Counted from the first letter of the stretch, positions 25,273-36,244 are shown. The stretch: DNA of 64,000 nucleotides from Diadophis punctatus similis (GCA_023053685.1 JALIGW010000001.1:226747434-226811433); one strand, 5' to 3'. Notes: a model not told the origin generated them from the letters alone. Translations and numbers: made by a program.

Positions 25273-25726
25273 CTTACGCTAGTTCAGCCTTGCACTAACC
25301 CCATAAAAGCTGTAGAATTTAAGCACTTACAAGATTGCTCAGAATAGTCTACTTCGATTGCACCGTTCCAAGAAGAGATTATTTAAATTTACCAGATGTC
25401 AATTGCTTCCTTCATTCTGCAGAGGACATAAAATGACAATATCCACTTGTGATATGATGCTATACGATACAAGTGTGCTTGTGGCAGCGAAGTGCTTTCA
25501 CACAGCTAGAGCGGCATTGCCAGGGGAGAGCAAAACAAACTCTGTGCTAAAAAAATGTGGTTTTGCTTCTTGGAAATCCAAAAGACCACTGACAGACAGA
25601 CAATAGCCAAACGGGGGGAAATGAGGTTGACTAGAGACTGGAGGGAGAAGGTTTGCTCACAGTAGCCTGTAATGGGCAGTAAATTCTGTTTTGAACTCAC
25701 TGGTGGCAAAGCATAACAAATTTCAC
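25273..25726. other. Unannotated sequence
   Basis: No gene or repeat recognised before the TTTA array. Confidence 0.4.
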
Positions 25727-25728
25727 AT

Positions 25729-25815
<87 letters not shown>
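25727..25815. repeat. (TTTA)n microsatellite, LINE tail
   Basis: About 22 perfect units adjoining the 3' end of the minus-strand LINE to the right, so it probably grew from the LINE's own (TAAA)n tail. Confidence 0.95.
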
Positions 25816-26375
25816 GTCAAGTACGTGTTGGTAATATACATAGATGTAACATTGTTTATATACATAAGATTGGTACTGAAAGAGGGAACATTAGGACAGG
25901 GACGGTAGGCACGCTGGTGCACTTATGCACGCCCCTTACTGACCTCTTAGGAATCGGGTGAGGTCAATAGTGGACAGTCTTAGGGTAAAGTTTTGGGGGT
26001 TTGGTGACGAAGCCACAGAGTCAGGTAGTGAGTTCCAGGCATTTACCACTCTGTTCCTAAAGTCATATTTTCTACAGTCAAGTTTGAAGCGGTTCACTTT
26101 GAGTTTGTATCTGTTATGTGCTCGTGTATTTTTGTGGTTGAAGCTGAAGTAGTCATTGACAGGAAGGACGTTGTAGTGGATAATTTTATGAGCTATGCTT
26201 AGGTCGTGCCGAAGACGACGTAGTTCTAAGCTTTCTAAGCCTAGGATTTCAAGTCTGGTTGCGTAAGGTATTCTGTTGCGAGTAGATGAGTGGAGACTCT
26301 TCTTGTTAAGTATTTTATGACTCAATACTATCAATTTAAGCTTAAGGAGAAAGCACTGACTTAATACAAACACAG
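25816..26375 (-). mobile_element. CR1-group LINE, RT C-terminus and 3' UTR
   Basis: An open frame of 145 codons (26373-25936) contains RIPYATRLEILGLESLELRR, then NRYKLKVNRFKLDCRKYDFR and RVVNAWNSLPDSV, the conserved C-terminal part of reverse transcriptases in the CR1 group of non-LTR retrotransposons. The catalytic fingers and palm are missing, so it is a 5'-truncated copy. The 3' UTR carries GGACAGGGACGGTAGGCACG, shared with 16.6 and 53.6 kb. The frame is still open to its stop, so this copy is fairly young. Subclade (L3, Rex1 or similar) not resolved. Confidence 0.82.
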
Positions 26376-26556
26376 CAAAGGACAGTCAAAGCCCACATAA
26401 TTTATGGACTAGGGATGAAATCAAGGCATCCTCTTGGGGACAAGGCACAAAAAGGAAAGATTGTCCTGTGGTTAGCTACAAGTGAGGTCTCAGAGAATTC
26501 CATGGAGAGGAATAAATGGAAAATTATGAAAGGGGACCATGCTGAATCTTTGGAAC

Positions 26557-28235
26557 TTGTTTCTTTATTTTACAATAACTTTTATTAAAAATTGCAATTA
26601 AAATGATAAAAACGAAGAGAGACTAAAAAGAAAGGAATAAAAAGAAAAAAATAGAAAATGCAGAAAAGGAAAAATGAAAAGGAAACTAGAAAAGAAAAAA
26701 TAAGAGTATAGTGAAGAAAAAGGAAAGAAATATATTAAAAAATGACCCTCCATCACAGGTATAAACAGTTTTAGTATTTTATCGCCTCTTAAAGTACAAT
26801 AAATGATCTCTTTTCCCCGTATCCTATATCTATAACCGTGTCATTCAGTCCTGATCAGTAAAAGTCCATTAAGGATTACCAGGGACAATAATATATCTAT
26901 TTTAACCTTGATCAAATAAACTAACTTGATATTCTTTCCTTTTACTTTTAACAATCTTGATGTTTAATCCCTTCAAATAATTGATTTCTTTTCATTTTTT
27001 CTTTATCCCTTCTCACAAAATTTTTCAAGACTTTAACAAGTCTCTTCTATAAATCCAATATGGAAAAGTTATCTGGGTCACTCTTCTGGTTTGTTATTTC
27101 TATATTTTTTACACTATTGAGACATCAGCTGGTTTCATTTGTATATTCAATGTAGCATTTTCTTCCATATCATTCTTTTTTTTAAACAGTTTATATATTT
27201 TTACATTACATACATAAGTGCTTAGTGAACACCATATTGTCTGGATCAATTTATTTTTATACAATAATACTTTCACTCCTAATTTCTACCTCTGCTATCC
27301 AACTATGTATAAAACAAGTCCCATGTTTGAAAATACTCTATATCTTCTTTTTCTTTTATTTTTAGTGTCAGTCTGTCCATTTCTGCACAATCTAAATTTT
27401 TTTTAAAATTACATCATCCTCTTTAGGTGCTTCCTCATTTTTCCAGTACTGTGCAAATACAATTCTTGCTGCTGTCAAGACATGTAATATTAAGTAAAAG
27501 TTCCCTTTATCATACTTTTCAGATATTATGCCTAGCAAAAATATTTCTGGCTTAAAATCTATGTGTTGTTTTAACATTTTCTCCAACCATGTATGTATTT
27601 TTGTCCAATATTTCTTTGCCTTTACACATCTCCACCACATATGATAATACGTCCCCGGTGTCTAGTTACATTTCCAAAATCTGGAAATATCTGGACATAT
27701 CATTCTTGTAGCCTGTCATTTTAAAATTCACCTTCAGATCATTGTGTCTTGTCTAGTAAAACCTGTTCCTCTTCCATAACATTTTTAAACATAATCTATT
27801 TACAGGTAGTCTTTGACCAACAACAGTTCATTTAGTGACCATTCAAAGTTACAAGCAGAGTCAATGGGGAATCCATAGTCACTTAACAACCATGTTACTA
27901 ACTTAAGAACTGCAATGATTCACTTAACAACTGTGGCAAGAAAAATCGTAAAATGGGGTGCAATTCACTTAACAAATATATCACTTAGCAATAGAAATTT
28001 TGGGCTCAATTGTGGTCGTATGTTGAGGACTACCTGTATAATGGCAGACACCCTTAAAGTTAACTTCTGGGTCCATTGTTCAAAAATATCCTTCAATATG
28101 CCCAATGTTTAAATATTTGTTCCATTCTGTGTTAATAAATTAAATCCCAGCATTCTTCTCCTTTAAATTGTAAGCTTTAGTTCCTTCTGTTTCCCTTTAG
28201 TGTCCAACCTTCTAGGCTCCATCCTGTCATATTGT
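26557..28235 (-). mobile_element. L1 LINE 3' fragment, interrupted
   Basis: The minus frame 27640-27392 reads MWWRCVKAKKYWTKIHTWLE and then FLLGIISEKYDKGNFYLILH and LTAARIVFAQYWKNEE, the C-terminal ORF2 region of reptile L1. More decayed ORF2 sequence ([10 protein letters not shown] and similar) lies at 28080-28235, with a mariner-like MITE inserted at 27803-28036. The A-rich 3' UTR runs to 26557. Stops and frame changes show it is dead. Confidence 0.8.
27803..28036. mobile_element. TA-flanked mariner-like MITE inside L1
   Basis: CAGGTAGTCTTTGACCAACA and GAGGACTACCTG termini are flanked by TA on both sides (27801-27802, 28037-28038). At 234 bp it has lost about 170 bp of interior relative to the copy at 34748. 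L1 ORF2 remnants continue on both sides, so the MITE arrived later. Confidence 0.87.
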
Positions 28236-28820
28236 TTTTAAAGAATTCAAAACAAAAGCATTTTCCCATGGGAAAGATTCTTATAATTAAGTCCAAAATC
28301 TTATTATAAATCTATATGGACACTTACTTTGTAACTTTCCAAAATCAAAGTCTAATCATCCGTTTGCTGTTTATTTCAAAAGATTTTTAAAGAAATTTGC
28401 AGATGACACCAAACTGACAGGAATAGCCAACACTCCAGAAGATAGGCTTAAGATACAGAAGGATCTTGACAGACTTGAACATTGGGCGCTATCTAACAAA
28501 ATGGAATTCAATGGTGAAAAAAGTAAGGTTCTACATTTAGGTAAGAAAAATAAAATGCACAGGTACAGTATATGTGGTACCTCACTCAATATTAGTAACT
28601 GTGAGAGGGATCTTGGAGTCCCAGTGGACAATCACTTAAATATGAGCCAGCAGTGTGCTGCAGCTGCCAAAAAAGCCAACACAGTTCTAGGCTGCATAAA
28701 CAGAAGGATAGAATCAAGATCACGTGAAGTGTTAATGCCACTTTATAATGCCTTGGTAAGGCCATACTTGGAATACTGCATCCAGTTTTGGTCGCCACGA
28801 TGTAAAAAAGATGTTGAGAC

Positions 28821-29113
28821 CAGTGGTGAAATCCAATTTTTTTACTACCGGTTCTGTGGGTGTGACTTGTTGCAAAATCTCCATTCCCACCCCACTTCAG
28901 GGGAAGGATACTGCAAAATCCCTATTCCCTCCCCACTCCTGGGGAAAGGACATTGCAAAATCTCCATTCCCACCCAAGTCTGGGGCCAGCCAGAGGTGGT
29001 ATTTTCTGGTTCTCCAAACTACTCAAAATTTCCGCTACCGGTTCTCCGAACTACTCAAAATTTCCGCTACTGGTTCTCCAGAACCTGTTAGAACCTGCTG
29101 GATTTCACCCCTG
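28821..29113. mobile_element. hAT-like MITE in CR1 (293 bp)
   Basis: CAGTGGTGAAATCC and GGATTTCACCCCTG termini with perfect 8-bp duplications GTTGAGAC (28813-28820, 29114-29121). The CR1 reading frame resumes after it. The interior holds three tandem units of about 42 bp (GCAAAATCYCYATTCCC type) and then three of about 33 bp (GGTTCTCCRAACTACTCAAA). Confidence 0.92.
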
Positions 29114-29177
29114 GTTGAGACGCTAGAAAGAGTGCAGAGAAGAGCAACAAAGATGATTAGAAGACTGGAGGCTAAAA

Positions 29178-29910
29178 TAAGGTGACCAGACGTCCCGCTT
29201 TTGGCGGGACAGACACGCTTTTCAAGCGTGTGTCCCGCGTCCCGCATTCTTTCCAAAAAGTCCCGCTTTTTTGGAAAGAATGCCAAAACAGCGGGACGTC
29301 TGGTCACCTTAGCCGGGAAGCACAAAAGAGAGGTACCGGAAGCAAGTCGGGCAAAGCGGAATTTCAGCGAGGCGGCTGCCTGCTGGGGAGAGGGGGAAGG
29401 GGGGCTGCTCCTCCTCTCCTTCCCCCGCCCCATCCCTAGCCCCGCCCTCGGAGGCGCCGCTGCTGTTGTGATGCGGGAGGAGGGGTGAGGGACAAGGAGC
29501 CGTCGCCGGTTTGAGCTCACGAGCGGCCCCTCCGGCGGTGCAAACAGCCCTTCCTCGTCCCCCTCCCCTTCCTTCCCCCCATCGCCTCGCTGCCGCCGTT
29601 GCCCTGGGGCCGGGCGGGCAACCGGGAGACCGCGGCGCTTGGATGCCTGGAGCTCGCGACAGGTAAGCTGCCGGCTGCATCCTTTCCCCGTCTCCCGCCT
29701 CCCGTTCGTCGCTTGCCAGCCCGGCCCCAGGGCAGCTCCCGAAAGGGAGGCGGGAGGCGAGGAAAGGCCTCCCCCCTCCCCCCCCACCTGGACACCGACA
29801 TTTGCTGTGTTTTGCCCTCTGCACAAGCGCGGCGTTCTGCGCATGCGCAGAGGGCAAAACTCAAATGGCGGCCCCCCGTCCCGCTTTAAAAAAAAAATCT
29901 GGTCACTTTA
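29178..29910. mobile_element. hAT-like element with CpG-rich cargo in CR1 (733 bp)
   Basis: Termini TAAGGTGACCAGACG and TCTGGTCACTTTA are flanked by perfect 8-bp duplications GGCTAAAA (29170-29177, 29911-29918). The first 130 bp form a second inverted repeat (GCGGGAC modules). The interior (about 29340-29800) is extremely GC- and CpG-rich and includes GCGACAGGTAAGCTG, a good splice-donor context. A hairpin around TGCGCATGCGCA and an AAATGGCGGC motif sit near the right end. The element at 39497 shares its termini. The 269- and 182-codon minus frames are by-products of GC richness. Confidence 0.9.
29838..29849. promoter_or_regulatory. NRF1-like palindrome in transposon
   Basis: TGCGCATGCGCA is a perfect match to the NRF1 consensus palindrome and lies at the tip of a hairpin in the 29178 element. 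Confidence 0.5.
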
Positions 29911-30297
29911 GGCTAAAACATATAAAGAACAGTTGCTGGAATTGGGTATGTTTAGTTTGTTGAAAAGAAGGACTAGAGATGACATGATAGCAGTGTTCCA
30001 ATATCTCAGGGGATGCCACAAACAAGAGGGAGTGAAGCTATTCTCCAAAGCACCTAAGGGCAGGACATGATGCAATGGGTGGAAACTAATCAAGGAGAGA
30101 AGCAACCTAAAACTAAGGAGAAATTTCCTGACAGAACAATTAATCAGTGGAACAACTTGCCTCCGGAAGTTGTAAATGTTCCAACACTGGAAGTTTTTAA
30201 GAAAAGATTGGATAACCATTTGTCTGAAGTGGTGTAGGGTTTCCTGCCTAAGCAGGGGGTTGGACTAGAAGACCTCCAAAGTCCCTTCCAACTCTGT

Positions 30298-30404
30298 TAT
30301 TCTATTCTATTCTATTCTATTCTATTCTATTCTATTCTATTCTATTCTATTCTATTCTATTCTATTCTATTCTATTCTATTCTATTCTATTCTATTCTAT
30401 TCTA
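30298..30404. repeat. (ATTCT)n microsatellite seeded by CR1 tail
   Basis: About 21 ATTCT units continue without a break from the CR1 3' end. The same junction occurs at 40762, and its complement at 36143. Confidence 0.97.
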
Positions 30405-30544
30405 AAAAAGACCCTAAACTTTTACTAAGGATTGAAGGAAACTCACCTCAGTGATTTCAAACTTGTCAACCCTAAGATTCTTAATAGCTGAAAAGCAGTT
30501 AACAAGCAATTACCAAAACTGATTAGGAAAGGAAGTATGCAAAT

Positions 30545-30803
30545 CAGTGGTGAAATATACTTACCTTCCCTACCAGTTCGGAAGTGCACGCTTTTTCACC
30601 CGCGCTCCGCTCATGCATGAGCTTTTTCACCCTCTGCGCATGTCCAGAATGCTTTGCGCATGCGCAGAGGGTTTTTTAAAAAGGCGACGTCCGGGTGGGT
30701 GGGCGGAGCCTCATGCTGCCACTGCTATCAGTTCTCCGAACCACCGGCCACCCCCACTACCGGTAAGCCCGAACTGGGCCAAACCGGTAGCATTTCACCC
30801 CTG
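30545..30803. mobile_element. hAT-like MITE (259 bp)
   Basis: CAGTGGTGAAATATAC and GTAGCATTTCACCCCTG termini, with duplications ATGCAAAT and ATGCAAAG (one mismatch) at 30537-30544 and 30804-30811. Contains an inverted repeat around TGCGCATGCGCA and a GGGTGGGCGGAGCCTC motif shared with the elements at 36667 and 49117. Confidence 0.88.
30655..30666. promoter_or_regulatory. NRF1-like palindrome inside MITE
   Basis: Perfect TGCGCATGCGCA. Function inferred from consensus only. Confidence 0.5.
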
Positions 30804-30811
30804 ATGCAAAG

Positions 30812-31257
30812 TGAGTGTCCTTTGAAAATGTGGCAACCATAGTGCAAGCAAATAAAATTTTCCCTTGTCTCCCAGAGCTCTAAACCCACCAGAGACCACT
30901 GTTTTGCAATCTCCTCATGAGGAGCAACTGTCTTGGAGCACTTGGGGGCAATTTTAAGTCCTTTTCTTGTCTGGTCAGGAATTATCAACTGCTCTCCATT
31001 CCACTGCAATCGTCAGCTCCAGTTTTAGTGGACTGCCTTCAGGTTTCCCATTTCTTCCCTGGAAATTTCTGGTACTTATTTATTGAAAGGACTTTTATTT
31101 CATCTTCAGCCAAAATGGCTCCAACAATAGCTTTCATTAGATTGATGACAATAAGAAAACTTCTAAAGAAATGTTGCATTTCTATTCTGTCAAACATCCA
31201 AAAGCAGTTATCAATATTGTGCTGAAGACACTCCTTGATTCCTTGATGTACAGGGAT
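30812..31257. other. Unannotated sequence
   Basis: Overlapping 93- to 102-codon frames on both strands; neither resembles a known family. Confidence 0.4.
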
Positions 31258-31380
31258 ACCGTATTTATCGGCGTATAACACGCAGTTTAAAAACTAAAAT
31301 TACAAGCCAAAACTCTACCTGCGTGTTATACGCCGATCCCAGCTGATTCACCGCTCTGGGGGGAGCTCAAAAACGGGCGG

Positions 31381-31978
31381 GCGCATCCCTGCTGTTCTCC
31401 GGCCAAGCAGCCGAAGGAGCCCTGGAGCCCTGACGCCGCCCTGCATCTCGGTCTCTTGGGGCTTGTCCGGCAGCCTGCTGGGAAGGCTGCGACGCAGGGA
31501 GGGAAGGAGCTGCTATTGCCGCTCCGGCATGTCTCTGTGGCTGACCGGGGAGCCGCGTCCTTGTTAACAATGGAGAAGCTGCAGCGGAGCAGAGGCGCCT
31601 GGCGAGCGAGGCGAGTGGCTGCATCGGCGGCAGGCTCCTGCCCGCGTCTCCCGCCCGCCCGCCTCTCATTCTTTTAAATGCTAAGGCAAGAGGTGGGCAA
31701 GCGGGCGGAAGACGCGGGCAGGAGCCTGCCGCCGATGCAGCCACTCGCCTCGCTCGCCAGGCGCCTCTGCTCTGCTGCAGCTTCTCCATTGTTAACAAGG
31801 ACGCGGCTCCCCGGTCAGCCACAGAGACATGCCGGAGCGGCAATAGCAGCTCCTTCCCTCCCTGCGTCGCAGCCTTCCCAGCAGGCTGCCGGACAAGCCC
31901 CAAGAGACCGAGATGCAGGGCAGCGTCAGGGCTCCAGGGCTCCTTCGCCGCTTGGCCGGAGAACAGTAGGGATGCTGC
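31381..31978. repeat. Near-perfect long inverted repeat (~275-bp arms)
   Basis: Left arm (about 31381-31655) runs from GCATCCCTGCTGTTCTCCGG to CTCCTGCCCGCGTCT; right arm (about 31705-31978) is its reverse complement with only scattered changes (CTGTTCTCC versus CTACTGTTCTCC-type edge, GCAGCGGAG versus GCAGAGCAG). The spacer of roughly 50 bp contains TTCTTTTAAATGCTAAGGCA. The symmetry explains why both strands show similar 200- to 300-codon frames. RNA from either strand would form a long hairpin. Confidence 0.92.
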
Positions 31979-32061
31979 CACGGTCGGGGACTCAGTCGGG
32001 TGGCTGCAGCCCCGCGGGAGACGGCAACAGAGGTTCCTTCTTTCTCCTACAGGGAGAAAGA

Positions 32062-32161
32062 CAGAAGGAAGGAAGGAAGGAAGGAAGGAAGGAAGGAAGG
32101 AAGGAAGGAAGGAAGGAAGGAAGGAAGGAAGGAAGGAAGGAAGGAGAAGAAGACAGACGAA

Positions 32162-32217
<56 letters not shown>

Positions 32218-32267
32218 GAAGTTAGGAAGGAAGACAGACAGAAAGAAAGAAAGAAAAAAAGAAAGAC

Positions 32268-32330
<63 letters not shown>

Positions 32331-32380
32331 GAAGTTAGGAAGGAAAACAGACAGAAAAAAAGAAAGAAAAAAAGAAAGAC

Positions 32381-32455
<75 letters not shown>

Positions 32456-32589
32456 AAAAGAAAGAAGTTAGAAAGGAAGGAAGACAGAAAGAAAGAAAAA
32501 GAGATGTTAGGAAGGAAGGAAAGAAGAAGAAAGAAGACAGACAGACAGACAGAAAGAAAGAAAGAAGTTAGGAAGGAAGGAAGACAGAC

Positions 32590-32648
<59 letters not shown>

Positions 32649-32690
32649 AAAAAGAAAGAAAGAAAGAAAGAAAGAGAAAGAAAGAAAAAA

Positions 32691-32759
<69 letters not shown>

Positions 32760-32815
32760 GTTAGGAAGGAAGGAAGACAGAAAGAAAAAGAAAGATGGTA
32801 GGAAAGTGAAGATGA
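32062..32815. repeat. (GGAA)n/(GAAA)n purine tract
   Basis: About 20 GGAA units are followed by long GAAA blocks separated by repeated AGTTAGGAAGGAAGACAGAC spacers. The spacer recurs at least five times, so the array has a higher-order unit of roughly 110 bp. Lysine/glutamate frames are artefacts. Confidence 0.96.
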
Positions 32816-33260
32816 AGAATTTTTTGGTTTCCCAGAAAGCAATTCTTTTTTCATTCAAAGAGGTGCTTTTTCATTTCATATTTGCCTTATAAGAGGAGTT
32901 AATGTTATAGTTCATGTTATAATGTTATAAATATGAATCCAACATTAAGTTCAGACATTCCAAGTCATTTATTTTTAATTTAAAAAATTTTTACTCAAAT
33001 TTTATTGTTAAAATGGGGGTGCGTGTTATACGCCGGTGCGTGTTATACGCCGATAAATACGGTATTTAGAGTTGATGGTGTGGTGGTGGTTGTGGGCAAA
33101 CACTGTGTCATGTAAGTTATTTACAGAACAGCTTTTTTATCCTTCATATAGACACAAGAGTATGCTTGTTGATTTAGCGAAAGTATATGATAAAGCAAAT
33201 AGGTTTAAATATTGTGGGAATATAGATCAGAAAATAATTTGTTGAATGTGATACAGTGTC

Positions 33261-33420
33261 CAGGTAGTCCTCGCCTAATGACCACAATTGAGACTGGAAA
33301 CTCCATCACTAAGTGATGTGATCATGTGACCTTGAGAGACATATGACCTCACTTCTGACACTCTCATTAAGTGAATTGCCCACAGTTGTTGACATATCAC
33401 ATGACCACAACTTGCAATTT
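33261..33420. mobile_element. Possible decayed mariner-like MITE end
   Basis: CAGGTAGTCCTCGCCTAATG and GATCATGTGACC resemble the 34748 family, but TA flanks and the other end were not found. Confidence 0.4.
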
Positions 33421-34376
33421 TACTGCCAGTGCCCCTCAGTCCTATCTCGCCAGCAGGCATCTGAGTCAATCTCTTGTCCTTGCCTTGCTGCCCACAACCA
33501 TTAAGCAATTTCAGTTTTAGGCCCTAATCCCAAAGCAGCCAATCATCCCTTGCACATCGAACCTTGCTGCCAGTGCCAGCTGATTGGGTTCAGGGGCCAG
33601 AGGAAGGTGGGAAAGAAGGTGGGGATATGTCCCTCCCATCTTATCTTGCACCACACAATTTACAGGTTTGTGGGAAGTGTAGTTGGAAATATGTTCAGGT
33701 GACTATAGCCAACTGTGGCAATGTTGCAGTGGCCATACTTTATGGATATAATTGATGTGAAAATCCTTGAAATTTCAATTATACAGGAGTAATGGGTCCC
33801 GGATATTGTATACATTTTTAAAGTTAGCAAATTTGGGGTACCTTGATTCAAAAATGTTTGCACTATGATGGACTATTTGGGCTAATTGAAGGTTACAAAG
33901 AGACAGGAGAGTTTTGCAAAACAGAAACCTACAAAAATTTGTCAATTTGATAGTTAAAAGTTTTCTTTGTGGTATCTCTAGAGAACAGTAGCTGGACATC
34001 TACTTGACTTCTATTTTTAAAAAATGTATTACAAAAGACTCCCTCAGATCATCCTTTTTCCTAAAATTATGGCATTTTAACAAAAAGACAATATTTCAGT
34101 CCAGAAAATTATAGTTTCATTTTAAGAATTTGGGGCTACCACTATGTTTTTATTACAGCAACTTTGCAAAGGCCAAACCTTTAAACAGATTCAAGAATTG
34201 TATTCATATAACTGAGGGGGAGGGGAGTGAATAAATACTGGAGCAGCTGGTGAAAATCAAGAACATCCCCCGGCCTGCTGCCTCATACATGTTTCAACCA
34301 CTCCAACAGTGTGGTATTATGCAATGATTTTGTGCCATATTGACCGATAAAAACACTCAGCAGGCATTAAAAATGC
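33421..34376. other. Unannotated sequence
   Basis: No recognised gene; short frames only. Confidence 0.4.
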
Positions 34377-34660
34377 TGTTGGAAGTATTTTCCCCCAAAT
34401 CCTTTATCCTTAAAGCAATGTAGGCTATATTAACAGAATCTTGCAAGTCTGAAAGTACAATTCTCTACCTGTCTCATTTATAGCCCAAGAAATTAGGGTG
34501 TGTGTGTCTCTCTCTCTTCTGAGCCCCTTGCTCTGTCCACTATCGAGCTGCCAACTCTGCAGTGTGTCATCTGAATGTTCCCCTGTGCTCAGTCTCCCTC
34601 TCTCATTCTCACAACTATTATTAAACCTGTATTGATGGCATAAGGGAGGAAACACTACTT
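34377..34660 (-). mobile_element. LTR-like fragment
   Basis: On the minus strand GGGCTATAAATGAG (TATA-like) precedes GAGAATTGTACTTTCAGACT and TTGCAAGATTCTGTTAA, the motif shared with 24.6-24.8 kb, and the segment ends CTTCCAACA. A matching outer end and target duplication were not found. Confidence 0.45.
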
Positions 34661-34747
34661 GAACACCACTAGCTGAGGATGACTATGAGTCATATATGGG
34701 AAGGGGGAGGGGGGAGTTTGCCAGGGCAATGTTTGTATCATAGATTA

Positions 34748-35154
34748 CAGGTGGTCCTCAATTTACGACCAAAATTGAGCGCAAAATTTTTGTCGTTAAT
34801 ACATTTGGTAAATGAGATATTTGTTAAGTGAGTTTTGCCCCATTTTGTGACCTTTCTTGCTTCGGTTGTTAAGTGAATCACTACGCTTGATAAGTGAGTA
34901 ACTTGGTTGTTAAGAGAATCTGGCTTCCCCATTGACTTTGCTTGTCAGAAGGTTGCAAAAGATGGTCACATGACCTTGGGACACAGCAACGGTCATAAGT
35001 ATGAAGCAATTGACAAGCATCTGAATTTTTACCACATGATTGTGGGGTGCTGCAAAGGTTGTAACTGTGAAGAAAGGTCATAGGTCACTTTTTTCAGTGC
35101 CATTGTAACTTTGAACGGTCACTAAACGAACTCTTAAAAGTCGAGGACTACCTG
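34748..35154. mobile_element. Complete TA-flanked mariner-like MITE (407 bp)
   Basis: Best full copy of the family. CAGGTGGTCCTCAATTTACG and GTCGAGGACTACCTG ends are flanked by TA at 34746-34747 and 35155-35156. The interior has repeated GTTAAGTGA motifs, CATTGACTTTGCTTGTCAGA and GTCACATGACC. Relatives lie at 15335, 16358, 27803, 43897, 58022 and 62190. A TA duplication fits the Tc1/mariner/pogo group; it codes for nothing. Confidence 0.9.
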
Positions 35155-35156
35155 TA

Positions 35157-36142
35157 TATGGGGAAAGGGCTTAAGTGGGCCTATTTGTGAAATCTGGCAT
35201 ACAGAAATCAGTTGTAGCGGATTAACCAAGTCACCTCATTATTCTGTGAAGAATTATTTCTGTTGAGCATCATTTTGTTTAACCACAGCTTTTAACATCT
35301 TAATATATATATATATATTGAGGAAAGATTTTTTTAGGCTTCTAACACATCCTCATCCACACGTCATGCTCTTCCTTTTGGGATAAGCAACATTATGCAA
35401 AGTGCAGCAAAACCAGTGAGAAATCGTGTAAGAGAGGAATTAAAAGCGGGGGAGGGAGGAGGAGAGATATGGAAAATTAATTAAATCTATTTTACATCAA
35501 TACTGTTTGTTATACCCCTTGTTATCTTTCTATCCTGCCCAATAATTTTTGCTTTCGTGACCTCAATGCAACTGTTGTATATGTTGCCTTTTTATCCTTT
35601 TAATTTCTCACCCAAGTTTAAGAATGAAATGTAAACTTTAAATCTTACCCCGGAGTCTCTGCAGTGGAGGGGATGGTCAGTGATGGAAAATGTCAGACAC
35701 AAACTGGTCACTGAAGCCATACCCAAACTCTTTATGTGCACGCAATGTTTGCAACACTTGTTTACAAGAGGCAGGTCTTCTATTGTCCACTTACAGTAAC
35801 TCTGCCATTTTGACCCTGTTGACACACAACCTTGTGGATGTCCTTTCTCACTTCTCTCTTCTTGAGGATCTCATCAACTCCATCCGACCTGACTTTCTTG
35901 AGCTTCCCCTTCCTCTCGAACCATTCACTCTCCCTTCATATGTTTGTTTTAAATTCTGTCTTTACTGGTGATTCACTTATGTATTCAACCCACATCCGTT
36001 TATTACTCATTTATTGCTCTCCTTGTCTTACCACACACTTAAATTATGCCAGCTACACTGAGCTTACTTTTTGGTTTTTTTAAATATGTATTCAGTTCTC
36101 ACTTCCATTATTTGGAACCCTTCAATTGGGATTCAGACCTGC
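35157..36142. other. Unannotated sequence
   Basis: A short (AT)n at about 35301-35320. Frames at 35592, 35690 and 35832 carry no known motif. Confidence 0.4.
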
Positions 36143-36244
36143 ATAGAATAGAATAGAATAGAATAGAATAGAATAGAATAGAATAGAATAGAATAGAATA
36201 GAATAGAATAGAATAGAATAGAATAGAATAGAATAGAATAGAAT
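36143..36244. repeat. (AGAAT)n microsatellite at a LINE 3' end
   Basis: About 20 AGAAT units, the complement of the ATTCT arrays at 30298 and 40762, again joined directly to a LINE 3' end. Confidence 0.97.

Larger units (their letters stand above)
28369..30404 (+). mobile_element. CR1 LINE (RT to 3' end), broken by two insertions
   Basis: Starts in the reverse transcriptase with KFADDTKLTGIA (the FADD catalytic box), then KVLHLGKKNKMHRY, DLGVPVDNHLNMSQQCAAAA and LVRPYLEYCIQFWSPRCKKD, all typical of CR1 ORF2. After the first insertion it resumes at LERVQRRATKMIRRLEAK, and after the second at KRRTRDDMIAVFQYL. The 3' end is TTGGACTAGAAGACCTCC and CCTTCCAACTCTGTTATTC, the conserved CR1 terminus, running into (ATTCT)n. 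It lacks the endonuclease and N-terminal parts and has several stops. Confidence 0.93.
31260..33062. mobile_element. Large TA-flanked element with foldback and simple-repeat cargo
   Basis: Termini CCGTATTTATCGGCGTATAA and TTATACGCCGATAAATACGG are perfect inverted repeats flanked by TA (31258-31259, 33063-33064). Internally there is a second copy of the terminal motif at both ends (CGTGTTATACGCC). The cargo is a 0.6-kb GC-rich foldback (31381-31978) followed by about 750 bp of GGAA/GAAA repeats. A relative of 317 bp with CCGTATTTTTCGGACTATAG ends is at 52873. The TA flank suggests a mariner-like superfamily, but superfamily is uncertain. It has no transposase. Confidence 0.85.

Noticed and set aside
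29035..29864. 269-, 182- and 115-codon minus frames
   Set aside because: Overlapping frames in very GC-rich transposon DNA with few stop codons; they cross transposon borders.
31367..32764. 204-codon minus and 297-codon plus frames with similar sequence
   Set aside because: The similarity arises because the DNA is a foldback, and the C-terminal half is GGAA/GAAA repeat.
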